DNA of 64,000 nucleotides from Membranipora membranacea (lineage: Eukaryota; Bryozoa; Gymnolaemata; Cheilostomatida; Membraniporidae). Positions 12,071-21,946 of the stretch are shown here, in pieces. Within the stretch, counting starts at the first letter, position 1. Each line of letters begins with the position of its first letter. The notes under the pieces were generated by a model. It was not told the DNA's origin, ran no database searches, and saw only the letters and a list, made by a program, of their open reading frames with translations. The translations under genes and the position numbers were made by a program. The stretch is taken from the NCBI GenBank assembly GCA_914767715.1, contig OU612066.1, positions 25,084,283 through 25,148,282 on the forward strand, given 5' to 3'.

Positions 12071-13116
12071 TTGAGCCGCGCGAAAACAACCACCCCCCAA
12101 ACTGTCTTATAATGATTATCTATCAAAAAGTCTCAAACGGAACGAACCATGGTTTGGCAGCCATAATGTGATTGTCATGAGGTGACTGTGTACCAAATTT
12201 CAGATTAGTAGGTCAGAACTTAATGACACAACGGATGATATGTCGTTCTTTGCAAGTTCATGAGCTCAAAATTGGTTATTTCTTGGTGTCACACTTGTGA
12301 CTGACTGAAAAATCATGCACGATATGAAAAATTCAAATGTAATTATTTCTCCTGCTCACACTTGTGACTGACTGCAATCACTCCCAGGCAAATGCTTGAT
12401 GGAGGTATATTATATGATGAATGAATGGGGTGGTTGTTTTCGCGCGGCTCATAAACCTGCAAAAAATGACATATAAAACATTGTGTCATTAAGTTCTGAC
12501 CTACTACTCCCAAATTTGGTACACAGTCACCTCATGACAATCAAATTATGGCTGAAAACTCATGGTTCGTTCCGTTTGAGACTTTTTGACAGATCATCTT
12601 TATAAGACAGCTTGGGGGATGGTTGTTTTCGCGCGGCTTAAGCAATATTTAACACTGTAATACCAGGCCGCACAATATTAAAACCTCAAAAGTAATTATT
12701 TCTTCCGCTCACAATTGTGACTGATTGTTATCACTCCCAGGCAAATTCTTGATTGAGGTAGATTTCAAGATGAAAGAATGGGGTGGTTGTTTTCGCGCGG
12801 CTCAAGAACTTGCAAAGAACGACATATCATCTGTTGTGTCATTAAGTTCTGACCTACCTCAAAATCATTTCGTTTGAGACTTTTTGACAGACAATCTTTA
12901 TAAGACAGCTGGGGGGTGGTTGTTTTCGCGCGGCTTAAGCAACATTTTACAGTCCAATACCAGGCGGTACAATGTGAAAAGCTCAAAAGCGGTTATTTCT
13001 ACATCTCACACTTGTGACTGACTTTCATCACTCACAGGCAAATGCTTGATTGAGGTAGATTTCAAGATGAATGAATGGGGTGACTGTTTTCGCGCGGCTC
13101 ATGAACCTGCAATGAA
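12071..13116. repeat. Subterminal module array with CGCGCGAAAACAACC core, right arm
   Basis: This is the mirror of the left module array, with cores read as GGTTGTTTTCGCGCGGCT. Together the two arms hold about a dozen copies of the core in both orientations. Confidence 0.8.
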
Positions 13117-13424
13117 AGTATGTGTGTTCTGTGATGTGGCAACTTCACATCTATTCACTGTTGGCTTAGTGCACCTTTCTTCGCAAACCAGACATCTCTA
13201 AATCATAGGAGCTTCAAATAACAACTAGTGTTTGCGGAAAATAGATCTACAAAGTACCATATGAAAAAGAGGCTTTATACACTCATTCATAATGTCAATG
13301 AGATACCACCACCATCCCATGGTACAACTTTGGCCATCATAGTGGCAGCTAGAACATCATGGTATGCTCCAGTTAATTGATCTGACCCATTTAGAATGGT
13401 GATAAACAGCTGGGCCCTTGATAT

Positions 13425-13590
13425 GGACAGTCACAAATAGGGGGGACAGTTTACACTAGGGGGGGGGGACAGTTTACAATAGGGGGGACAGTTTACAATA
13501 GGCCTGTTTTTATTGTAAAGTGTCCCTGGAACAGTTTACAATATTGTAAAGTGCCCCGGGGTTGTTTTCGCGCGGGGGACAGTTTACAAT
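13425..13590. repeat. Terminal short-repeat cluster, right
   Basis: This is the mirror image of the left terminal cluster, with repeated GGGGACAGTTTACAATA copies and GTTGTTTTCGCGCG. Its outer edge abuts LINE sequence at 13591. Confidence 0.8.
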
Positions 13591-13596
13591 ACTACA

Positions 13597-14544
13597 CCGG
13601 CAACAATATGTATTTTATAATCAAATTGCTTCAGAAAAAAGACCAATTAACATAGGTGTCCCACAGGGTTCAATTTTAGCTCCAACTTTATTTCTTGTGT
13701 TCATAAATGATATGTTAAATTAACCCCTGCCTCAACTGCTTATGCGTACGCAGACGATACTGCACTTATATGCCATCAGAAAGATCCACAGTCTCTGGAG
13801 CAATATTGTAGGGGTGACTTGGGTGTCATCCAAGAATGGTGCTATAATAATCGGATGACCATAAATATAAAAACATCCCATTACCTTGTTTTTGGCAATG
13901 CAAAACATAAATTTGATTTAAAATTCTCCAATACCACCCTGTTACGATCATCTACCACTAAACTACTCGGATTTACAATTAGTGATTCGATGTCTTTTGA
14001 TAGTCATATTGAATATATAAAAACTAAAATACAAAAAAATACCAATTTCTTACAATTATGCAGAACATTTTTGACCACACAATCAGCCAGACAGTTTTAC
14101 TTTCAATTCATACATTGCCACATCATTAATGGAATACAATATTTCTTGAATATCAGTCCAAAATATCAGCTAGATTCACTTTATTTTTATCAGAAAACTG
14201 GGCTAAGAATTATTGTAAATATTCATTACAATCCAGTTCAATTATCAAATATGTTTTTCTTATGCCGTACTTTAAAAATATTGCCACTTCCTAGTCTTCT
14301 TATATATTTAAGTTCTCTCTATGCCTACAGAAAAATGTATAACATCACACCTAGCTATATTAATGATCTTTTTCTTTCTAGAAATCGAAGATACCCCAAG
14401 CGCGATAATTTTCTTATTTTACCTCCTAATGATAAACTAAACATTGCAATTGCTTCATCTTTTAATAATCTTCCTTTGTCAATACGCTCCCTGAGCAAAG
14501 TAACATCATTTGAATCTGGTGTATTTAAATATCTTTTGTTTTAA
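13597..14544 (+). pseudogene. LINE reverse transcriptase, C-terminal half (broken)
   Basis: The first block contains GVPQGSILAPTLFLVFINDM (from about 13651), followed by a stop and frame change near 13720. Then comes AYAYADDTALICHQ (about 13738), holding the YADD catalytic box. The frame 13819-14544 gives the thumb and C-terminal region, starting near QEWCYNNRMTINIKTSHY. It includes LLGFTISDSMSFDSHI and a terminal region common in CR1/L2-like elements with LPLSIRS. The stops near 13720 make this copy non-coding. Confidence 0.85.
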
Positions 14545-14785
14545 TTATAACATTATCTTTTTATCTCTGCAACAAGTTTTGCCTCTGCACAATACTATAA
14601 TGAAAATATCTTAACATTTTTATTAATTTTCTCTCTTCTCAAAGTCATCCTATCTATTTCTACCTCACTGCTGAAACATTTTAACTCATCTTCAGTCTCA
14701 AGCTTTCCTTTTCTTCTCTTTTCCTTTTCCTTTTTTTTCGGCACTATTCGGAAAACATTCCGCTACTGGAATGAAATAGACTGCC

Positions 14786-14808
14786 AATAAAAGTGTAAAA
14801 AAAAAAAA
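14786..14808 (+). terminator. LINE polyadenylation signal and A tail
   Basis: AATAAA at 14786-14791 is followed five bases later by twelve A residues. This marks the 3' end of the retrotransposed copy. Upstream is a long CT-rich stretch (14697-14740). Confidence 0.75.
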
Positions 14809-15122
14809 CTGCCTGCCTGTGAATACATTAATGTTTGAATTGCTTTCCTATGTGGTATTTCATTATCACCTACTATTTCTAGAAACCATAGTCCTAGTCC
14901 TATAGGGGATTGTAAGGAATGTTTTATTTTATCCACAAATGATGCGACATGAATTTGTATGTAAAGTATGTATGTAAAGTTTTCATTCAGAATGCAACAT
15001 TTTTGCACATAGATATGAAAGCAGGGTGGTTGCAGTCTCCTTTTTGTGAATCTTATAATCCCTAAAACTGTTTTGCCCAGTCCTAGCAACCTTACATTAT
15101 TATTCTTTTCAAACACTTACAG

Positions 15123-15433
15123 GATTTAATCGACTCGGCGGCAGATTCAGTGGTGGATTTATCGGAGGAAAAGGTGGTTCCTTCGGAGGATTTGGTAAGT
15201 GAAACAGAAATGTTATCAATCAATCATAGCTTGAGTTAAATGACAGCATTGCTATTATTAAAATCTTACCATTCAAAGTTACTGCCAAAATCAACATATT
15301 ATAGTGAAGTCATATCTTTATTAGTAAATTTACAATTCATTTTGTAGGCTTGGCCTTTATATTTATCTTAATCTACGTAAAATATAACCATATTGATTCT
15401 ATTCTGTTTTCCAAAGGTATTTATGGAAAATAA
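15123..15433 (+). CDS. Glycine-rich secreted peptide, exons 2 and 3
   Basis: Exon 2 (15123-15194) lies between TTACAG and GTAAGT and reads FNRLGGRFSGGFIGGKGG, then SFGGF. Exon 3 (15417-15433) after CCAAAG adds IYGK and a TAA stop. Both introns are phase 1, and the two exons join with no frame change. The product is a short Gly/Phe-rich, basic chain resembling glycine-rich antimicrobial or structural peptides; this is by composition only. No signal-peptide exon is visible between 14809 and 15122. The nearest upstream exon that fits is 10321-10390 in the giant palindrome, giving 52 residues with a signal peptide. The original exon 1 may instead lie before the window. Confidence 0.65.
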
Positions 15434-16046
15434 GTTCACCACATTAAATCCGACCTTCCTGCCATTATTGCAATAAGCTAATCAACGAAACATCGCTGAC
15501 ATCAACAATATTAATTATCCACGAGAAATATGAACCAAACCGTCATGAGATTTTGTTATTTTTGGTTTTTTACAATTATTTTCCTAACTCTTTTATTGTT
15601 ATTTGTTAAGAGTAAAATAAATATGCTACCTAATTGTACTTTTGTACCTGTGTATGACACTGATATCAAAAAGACTGTCAAGTGTTCTCAAGCAAGAATG
15701 GTATCCAAACCCTCAATTTCTAAAGCATTTCAATTGAAACAACTAATATCAAAGTTGAACTTTTCAATTTCAATTGATATGGCTTCTGTTATATTATTAG
15801 GGATAATTTTGCTAAAGCGGTTCTTTGCTCTTGGCTCCTCAAAACTTCAGTTTCAAAAATGAATTTGATGATATTAACCAAAAAACCTTATCCTGATGTA
15901 CGTACAGAAACTTAGAATTGGTAAAACTGGTGAGAAATCAGTACAAGAAAAGACAAGAAATAGGGGGACATATTCACAAAAGAGTGCTCGGGACCTGATC
16001 TAACAAATCTTACCAAACTCACAAAAAACATGGGTTGACGGCACTG
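15434..16046. other. No gene seen (likely 3' flank)
   Basis: A 110-codon open frame at 15530-15862 starts with a hydrophobic run but has no domain and no splice context. It sits where the 3' untranslated region of the glycine-rich gene would be, and an AATAAA-like AAAATAAATA lies near 15613. I treat it as non-coding. Confidence 0.5.
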
Positions 16047-16145
16047 TGCATTTGTAAAATATGCATTATCAAAATGTGCATTAGTAGAAAGTACATTAGT
16101 AGAAAGTGCATTAGTAAACAGTGCATTAGTAAAAAGTGCAATAAA
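16047..16145. repeat. Short tandem repeat, about 15-base unit
   Basis: At least six imperfect copies of AGTGCATTAGTAAAA lie head to tail, for example at 16092, 16107 and 16122. It is a minor satellite lying downstream of the truncated Ig-type gene on the minus strand. Confidence 0.8.
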
Positions 16146-16474
16146 CTAGCTATACCAAGAGTTATATGGGTTAGGCTGTTTGTTTAAGTGCTACCCTACT
16201 TCTATGAATGGGGTAAAAACTGATGCAAGAAACAACTGGTCTAAGATGTACAGGGGCGTCTTTCAATTAGACAAATTTGTATTCATATCATTCACTAAGA
16301 CTTTTGTATTTTTCCATCAACGATTGAGCAATCTGAGAAAATTTTGGACCCTTAGCAGTTCTTGCTCACTCAATAGGTGAGCAATTAGAGATTGTCTTTT
16401 GACTTTGGGTTGTTTTTAAATATCTTGTTGATGTATCTTATGTTTTTATCTGAACATATATAAATACATACTTA

Positions 16475-17716
16475 TCACTTGTAAGGGTATCTAATAAGTA
16501 CTGTATTTGACATGTGCAGCCTTTGATCATCTGTTGTATTTTCCCAGGAAAGACATGTTACAAAACCTGAGTGTCGATAACCTGCTAGATTCTTGACATA
16601 ATTCTCAAAATTGAGAATTGGACCTGGGTTTCGTTTCAACTTTATGGACCTTCCATCCCTCAGTCTCATTGCCCAATCGTCGGACTCAACATCTTGCCAT
16701 CTCCCATAAGACCATCTCAACCAAGCAAAAGTTTCTCCAGGCCCTACTCAAACAGACCAAGATCAAATAAGTTCATAATCTGGAAATACAACTTTCAACT
16801 AGTTTAACTGCTCAGACAGTAGCAAGTGCTTATAACAAATCATATAAAATGATAAAGCACTTTATTATAATATAATACAATGTTATATAACAACAATGAC
16901 ATTTGGGGGTTAAAAATGTGGGTTGAAATCGCAAGTGTTGTCCCCGTCCGAGGACTGAGAAATATCAGTGCCTTAAGGGCGTGGCCGCTGTATTCGGCGC
17001 CAATTTGCTCTCAGTTTGCAGGCAGGTTCGAGCACACCTGGGGCGTCATATGAGCCCAGTAGTCAGTAGACCGCAGCGGGATTCGAACCCAGAACCTCCA
17101 ACACTTGCGCGTTAAAGGGCAGGCGCTCTAACCAACTGAGCTACCTCCTACTCCAATAAGTCCAATATCCTATTATATGGTGTAATATAATATGTTATAA
17201 ATATCTATTGCCTACTCACCTAGGCATGTCAATGTTATACCCTCGCCATAGGCCCAAATCTCCTCATTAATTCTTGTTTTCTGTTCAGTCTCATTAGCAG
17301 TGTTTAAAGTTGGATGTAGTTCCTTTATCTCATAACACTTCTTCTTTTGTGCCAGCGTGGAAACTAATAAGTAGGATATAATTTTGTCACAGAATGATTA
17401 TAATGATATTCACTAATTGATCATGTGAATGTTGCAAATGAGTTTTACCAGTTTACCAGAACAGACAACAACAAGCAATGAACTGACTGAACCGCCTTAA
17501 TGGTGCCTCAACAATCATGATCTGATGATAAAACTAATTGACAAAGTAATCGAAAGTAGACTTTACAATCAAAACCATTAAAACAACAAAATATAGCTTT
17601 TTCAAATGAGTGTTGGCACTATCTGGGTCACAAAGGTAACTGAGATTAAAAAAAAAAGATTTGAAATTACCTGTGATTCCCAAAACTAGCACAAGCTTGA
17701 AAATCTGCATCTTCAT
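16475..17716 (-). CDS. Ig-domain protein, truncated paralog (three exons)
   Basis: Exon 1 (17716-17671) encodes the signal peptide start MKMQIFKLVLVLGIT. Exon 2 (17363-17220) ends in AYGEGITLTCLG. Exon 3 (16743-16475) reads PGETFAWLRWSYGRWQDV and later HSGFVTCLSWEN. All joins are phase 1. The two cysteines and the tryptophans give one complete Ig domain, and the model is 152 residues. In the paralog at 21947, exon 3 ends at T followed by GTAAGT. Here the same position reads T followed by ACAAGT, so the donor is lost and the frame stops two codons later at TGA (YPYK stop). No downstream exons are found before 15433. It is either a pseudogene or a soluble one-domain protein; the coding part has no internal stop. 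Confidence 0.75.
16891..17148 (-). mobile_element. tRNA-derived SINE
   Basis: Read on the minus strand, it starts GGAGGTAGCTCAGTTGGTTA, which holds an RNA polymerase III A box. About 35 bases on it has GGTTCGAATCCCGC, a B box. The remaining 180 bases are an unrelated body ending near a TTGTTGTTATATAA tail. The degenerate anticodon arm rules out a working tRNA. It sits in intron 2 of the truncated Ig gene and is absent from the matching 203-base intron 2 of the paralog (22343-22545), so it inserted after the duplication. End points are accurate to a few bases. Confidence 0.85.
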
Positions 17717-20136
17717 TTACCAAGTCATTACTATTTACTAGTTAACATTAAATGACTGATATGTATGACTGTTGGGAGCCAAGTGAATCATTTCTCAGCA
17801 CAGAAGGTAAGTGTTACAGATAATTCCAAACCAAATAAACAAACGGCAATTTGAACTGATTTCCTCTTGTAAAATTCTTTTTGTTGGTAGCAGATTTCAT
17901 CCAAGACGAATGCTTTACAGTATGTGCAAAGCAAGCGCATAGTCCAATTTACAATTGTCTGTGTTACAAAGAGTGCTGTGCGGTAGGTTGTATATGTTAG
18001 GTTACAGCATGGTAAGGTTACTGCATGGTGCAATATATTATCAGACACTGACAAAATTAGACTAGATAGGATCCAGCATTCTGCTACTTGGACTTGTAGT
18101 CAAAACTAATCTCATAATTTGCACATCATATTGAAAACATTTTACTGCTGTTGCGTAAAAAAAGCCACTGGGCTCTATCAATATATTTAAACACCATCGT
18201 GCAGGGCGGTGTCATAGTATCCAGCCACACCGGCCCGGTCACACCCAAATGCTGCATAATACCTGACCTATTTCACTCATTCTTAATTTTATTATGTAAA
18301 TGAAAACATAGGATGATGTATGTATTGACATTGACAATTTTGTACCTATATGAATAGACAGACAATCACCAACTCTATTCAACTCAGGAATCGGAAGCTC
18401 ACGCCAATGAATTGTATTAGCCGGAAATAATCAAATGTTTTGTCAACAAACCATCCGTCTTTCAGCACAAATTTAGCCTACTAATCTGTGATTTTCTCTT
18501 GTTCTAAATTAACAAGAGCTCCATAGTTTGTTCACCATAAAATTTAGCTGTGTCTGCTGAAGCTTAATTTAATTGATCTGCCTCAGATCAACACATGGAT
18601 TTAAAGTGGAATTCTTATGTCATGCTTAATTCAATCAACAAGCCCTTATCGAAAAGATAGATCATAAAAATAAAATCCCTATAAAAATACAATCAAGATT
18701 TAGCTGATATTCAGGAATGACCTCACCTGTAATGTAAAAGGATAAGTCAGTTGTTGAGATTGCTCAAGCCCGTCTAAGGAATCCTATTTAAAATTGCAGC
18801 GTTGACTATTTTATTCATTGTGTAATCTGCTTGTGAACTTTCACCTTAGACACTCGTCCAAAACGCAGACAATCCAATTTTTATAGCCGGCGATTGCTCT
18901 CTAGGTGTACAGTGTCTCAACCTTCCAATAACTGGTTCTACTCAGGCGCTTCAAGCCCTCAGGATAGTCAGGAATAGCAGGGTCACAACTTGAAAGCTAG
19001 AAAAAGCCTCCTCTTATCGTGATAAAATATGGTTTGAGATGAATTATTTTGCATATCAATTGAATGCTGACAATACTGATACATACAATTACTGTGAGTG
19101 TTTCAAAACAATGGTAAATTAAATAATTGAAAATTGCAGGTTCACAAGCTATCACAATCCATATCCATTTGAACTGCAAAACTGATATGTGATCAAACAG
19201 ATAATGTACACATTTTGAGGCAAGTAAGTCGCTATCGAAAAGACTAAAAGTACTGCGTCTAAGTATTGTTTGTAGAAAAACATACCTGCGCTATTGGGGA
19301 ATTTTTTTGAGGCCGTCACACCAAAAGAATTGTCAATGTATTTTATTGGGTGCCAGATTTAGAATCTTCAAGCTGGAACGGGTTCACAAAGTCAAGTTTT
19401 TTGGGTATTTCAGGATCGGTCCGGGTCCGAGTATGCGTGAAACTGTGCTTCTGAACCTGTTTTTGCTGAGCTCTGGTAAAATATTTTATTTGTGCCCAAC
19501 AAAAAATACAAAAAGTACACCAGTTCTAGCATAACACCATACTCAGTTCCAGTCATGTCTGCAAAATCACCACAATGCATTGCACCTAGAAAGTATATAA
19601 ATGAGAGAATAATAATCAAACTAGAAGCGGTCATACTATAGACTTATGATTATTTGCAGTTTATTATAAAGTCAAACAAGTGGTGAACAATATGGGTGTA
19701 AAATATGCTCAGGCTCTGCACCTCCCCTGTATAATCCCTATGTCCTGCGTTATTTCATGATAAAATCTGTCCATTGACAAGAGATTATTACTTAATGCCG
19801 TCATATCTTAGCATGTGACATCAAAATCTATCATGTTGTAAGATTGAAATATGTGATAACACCCATCACCCGAGTTTAACAAGTGCATCACAAAACAAAT
19901 GGCAAAGTACTGTTAATCGGCAGCAAGTTGCTGTTCTAGGTGCCCAAATTGGATCCCAAGGTTGTTTGACATCAAAATTGAACTAAACCCTCATGTCAGG
20001 ACTATGTTGAAAACTTGTTAAAGCCTCACCCACCGATTTGTGTCACTCACTCACTACAATCATGGGAGTTCCCTCAACGTGACAGATTGCGTAGAAAAGC
20101 ATTAGTATTTTAGTATTTTAGTATCCAATCAAGCTC
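17717..20136. other. Intergenic stretch between head-to-head Ig genes, left part
   Basis: No gene or repeat could be supported here. Short open frames on both strands have no domains or splice context. Together with 21482-21946 this would hold the promoters of the two divergent Ig-type genes, but no clear TATA element stands out. Confidence 0.5.
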
Positions 20137-20140
20137 TTGA

Positions 20141-21410
20141 TTGATTGAAAACTATAAGGTTGATGAAAAAGCTCTCAACAAGGATCGTTCTGGACTGGTT
20201 GCTCACTCATCAATATCGGCAACTGACAAAGTAGATGTTTCGGAACCTCTTTTTATCACAATCAACTCTTACAATACAACCAGATTCTGGGCAACAAGCT
20301 CAGTTATGTTGACTTATTTTTAGAACATTATGAAAATATCTTAGCAGCACTCAGTAAAGATGAGGAACATACTAATAATGGGTATTTAAAAGCTCACTGC
20401 ATTAGTGCTCAAGACACCATTGTCTCAGGTTCATCAAAGACAGCAACACCTGACATCAAAACACATAATTATGATCAAGGCAAAATTACAAGCAGAGACA
20501 GATTCTCAAATAGTTCTCCAGCAGGGAGCGACAGATCCTAAACAGATTCCGAAGTCTGGTAATTCTTCATGCGAATAATGTCAAAAGCTTGGCAATACCT
20601 TTGAATTTCTACTATCAAAAAAAGCTGAAATCGAACGAAGGATGGAAACTCCAAATATATTGCTCGATAAATTTTGTTCATCATCTCTGATAGATACAAG
20701 GTTAAGAGTTGAATTTGAGCGATACTCTAAGTGGGCCTCTGAGGATTTATATCGTAAAATGGAACAATTGGGACAATCACTGTCTCAAGAAGTCAAAGGC
20801 ACTTTGGCTTATGCTAGAGCAACAATGAAGAAACCACAAGATATTCATCACGCTGCTCCGCAAACCAAATTGCATTCTAAGAGTACACATCCCAACCCAA
20901 ACCTTCAACTAACAACTCAAAACCAAAAACATTTTTATGGATTTAGATGCCAACACCACCATAAATAACGAACAGGGAACAAATAACCAAATACAACCTA
21001 AATACCATATGGCTTTTGTCAGCTCACATAATATTGTGGTTAGCATCGAGGGAGGAAATAAGGAAAACAATCAACGCCCACTTTTGTCCGACCATTGTGG
21101 AAATGATAAACAAGTACTCATTTAAAACGAACAACCCTCGACTTATGATTCAATTCCGAAATATGGAAACAGCCAAATCCATAAATATATTATAAGTGGG
21201 AAAAAACTCTCTTTGGAAGTTCATATGCACATCTAACTATTGACCCAATTGAGCTGCAAGAAAACTCAGTAATGATAACAGGTGCGCGACTAGACATCAG
21301 TGACTTAGATGTCCTTGACAATGTCAAAAAGATTGACAAAATTGCAGAAGATGACCGTCTCTACAAGAATGGAAAGAAGCTGCGACTTTTTAGTTTTGTT
21401 TTATGTTTTT
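20141..21410 (+). pseudogene. Decayed coding remnant, family not recognised
   Basis: Protein-like stretches follow each other on one strand with frame changes. At 20141-20323 there is SGLVAHSSISATDKVDV. From about 20300 in another frame comes SYVDLFLEHYENILAALSKD. At 20642-20968 there is RVEFERYSKWASEDLYRKME and GQSLSQEVKGTLAYARA. Near 21200-21400 is FGSSYAHLTIDPIELQENSV, then DISDLDVLDNVKKIDKIA. The charged, helical middle part followed by Pro/Asn/Gln-rich sequence could be a retroelement gag-like protein or an old host gene. No motif decides this. Stops and shifts show it is no longer coding as a whole. Confidence 0.45.
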
Positions 21411-21946
21411 TGCGCAATTTAATTCTGAGAAACATCCAGCTTCAATCGATAACTTTTACGAAATATACTAGCATCTCATTTTAACAGTATCAAAAATATG
21501 TTAAATCATCAACCATAAATCATTCAAACATAATTACCTTTTTCTGCATTTTTTTTCTTCATTGATTTTTTCCCTTTTTTCTCAATGGATGTTTTTGAAA
21601 ACATTCTCATCGAATGAAAATCATACAAATAGGGTTAAAAAAAATGACAAGCTTTTTCGGATTATGGATATTTTGAAGCCAAAACATCACTTTGTTATCA
21701 TTCATCCATTTGCCGGCGTTACAAAAGCTTTTTAGAAAAAATGAGAAATCAGGAAACTGTGGTTTGTTCATTTTGTTGTGACTCGAATAATCAATCAACA
21801 ATGTTGGCTTATTATCATCAAGTGAACTGGGAATTATCTGTAACGCTTACACTCTGCGCTCAGAAACATTTCATCAAACTCCCAACAATCATTACATTCA
21901 GTCATTAACTGTTCGTTAGTAAGTAGTATTGACTATGTAAGCAAGG

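Larger units (their letters stand above)
1881..13590. mobile_element. Giant inverted-repeat (foldback-like) element, 11.7 kb
   Basis: The sequence from 1881 to 7572 is repeated in reverse complement from 13590 to 7898. The pairing coordinates sum to 15470-15471 throughout, so the arms have almost no net indels over 5.69 kb and only scattered base differences. A 325-base unique spacer separates them. The element starts ATTGTAAACTG and ends CAGTTTACAAT. It interrupts the LINE with little or no loss of its sequence, which supports a real insertion event rather than a local inversion. No clear target duplication is seen; at most AT on both sides, which the palindromic ends could give by chance. 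No transposase, integrase or polymerase is recognisable, so if mobile it is probably non-autonomous. Confidence 0.85.
7898..13590 (-). repeat. Right arm of giant inverted repeat
   Basis: This arm is the mirror of 1881-7572. It carries the plus-strand copy of the secreted-peptide gene (10321-10677), oriented toward the glycine-rich exons at 15123. It ends exactly where the LINE resumes. Confidence 0.95.
13591..14808 (+). mobile_element. Non-LTR retrotransposon (LINE), 3' piece
   Basis: The LINE resumes here with the palm of the reverse transcriptase and runs to its 3' end. That end has an AATAAA at 14786 and a 12-base A tract at 14797-14808. It has the same strand and order as 1-1880. The segment lies in the stretch between the right arm and the glycine-rich exons, so it would be intronic if those exons join to the signal-peptide exon at 10321. 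Confidence 0.85.

Noticed and set aside
1881-13590. Polinton/Maverick or virus-like element
   Set aside because: Despite the size and terminal inverted repeats there is no polymerase, integrase, protease, ATPase or capsid frame, and the arms take up nearly the whole element.
14763-15116. 117-codon minus-strand frame
   Set aside because: It covers the LINE tail and intron sequence, and its C-terminal part comes from the reversed LINE tail.
15530-15862. 110-codon open frame with hydrophobic start
   Set aside because: Located in the likely 3' untranslated region of the glycine-rich gene, with no conserved motif and no splice context.
16891-17148. Functional tRNA gene on the minus strand
   Set aside because: A and B boxes are good, but the anticodon arm does not form a proper stem and loop and the sequence continues as a SINE body.
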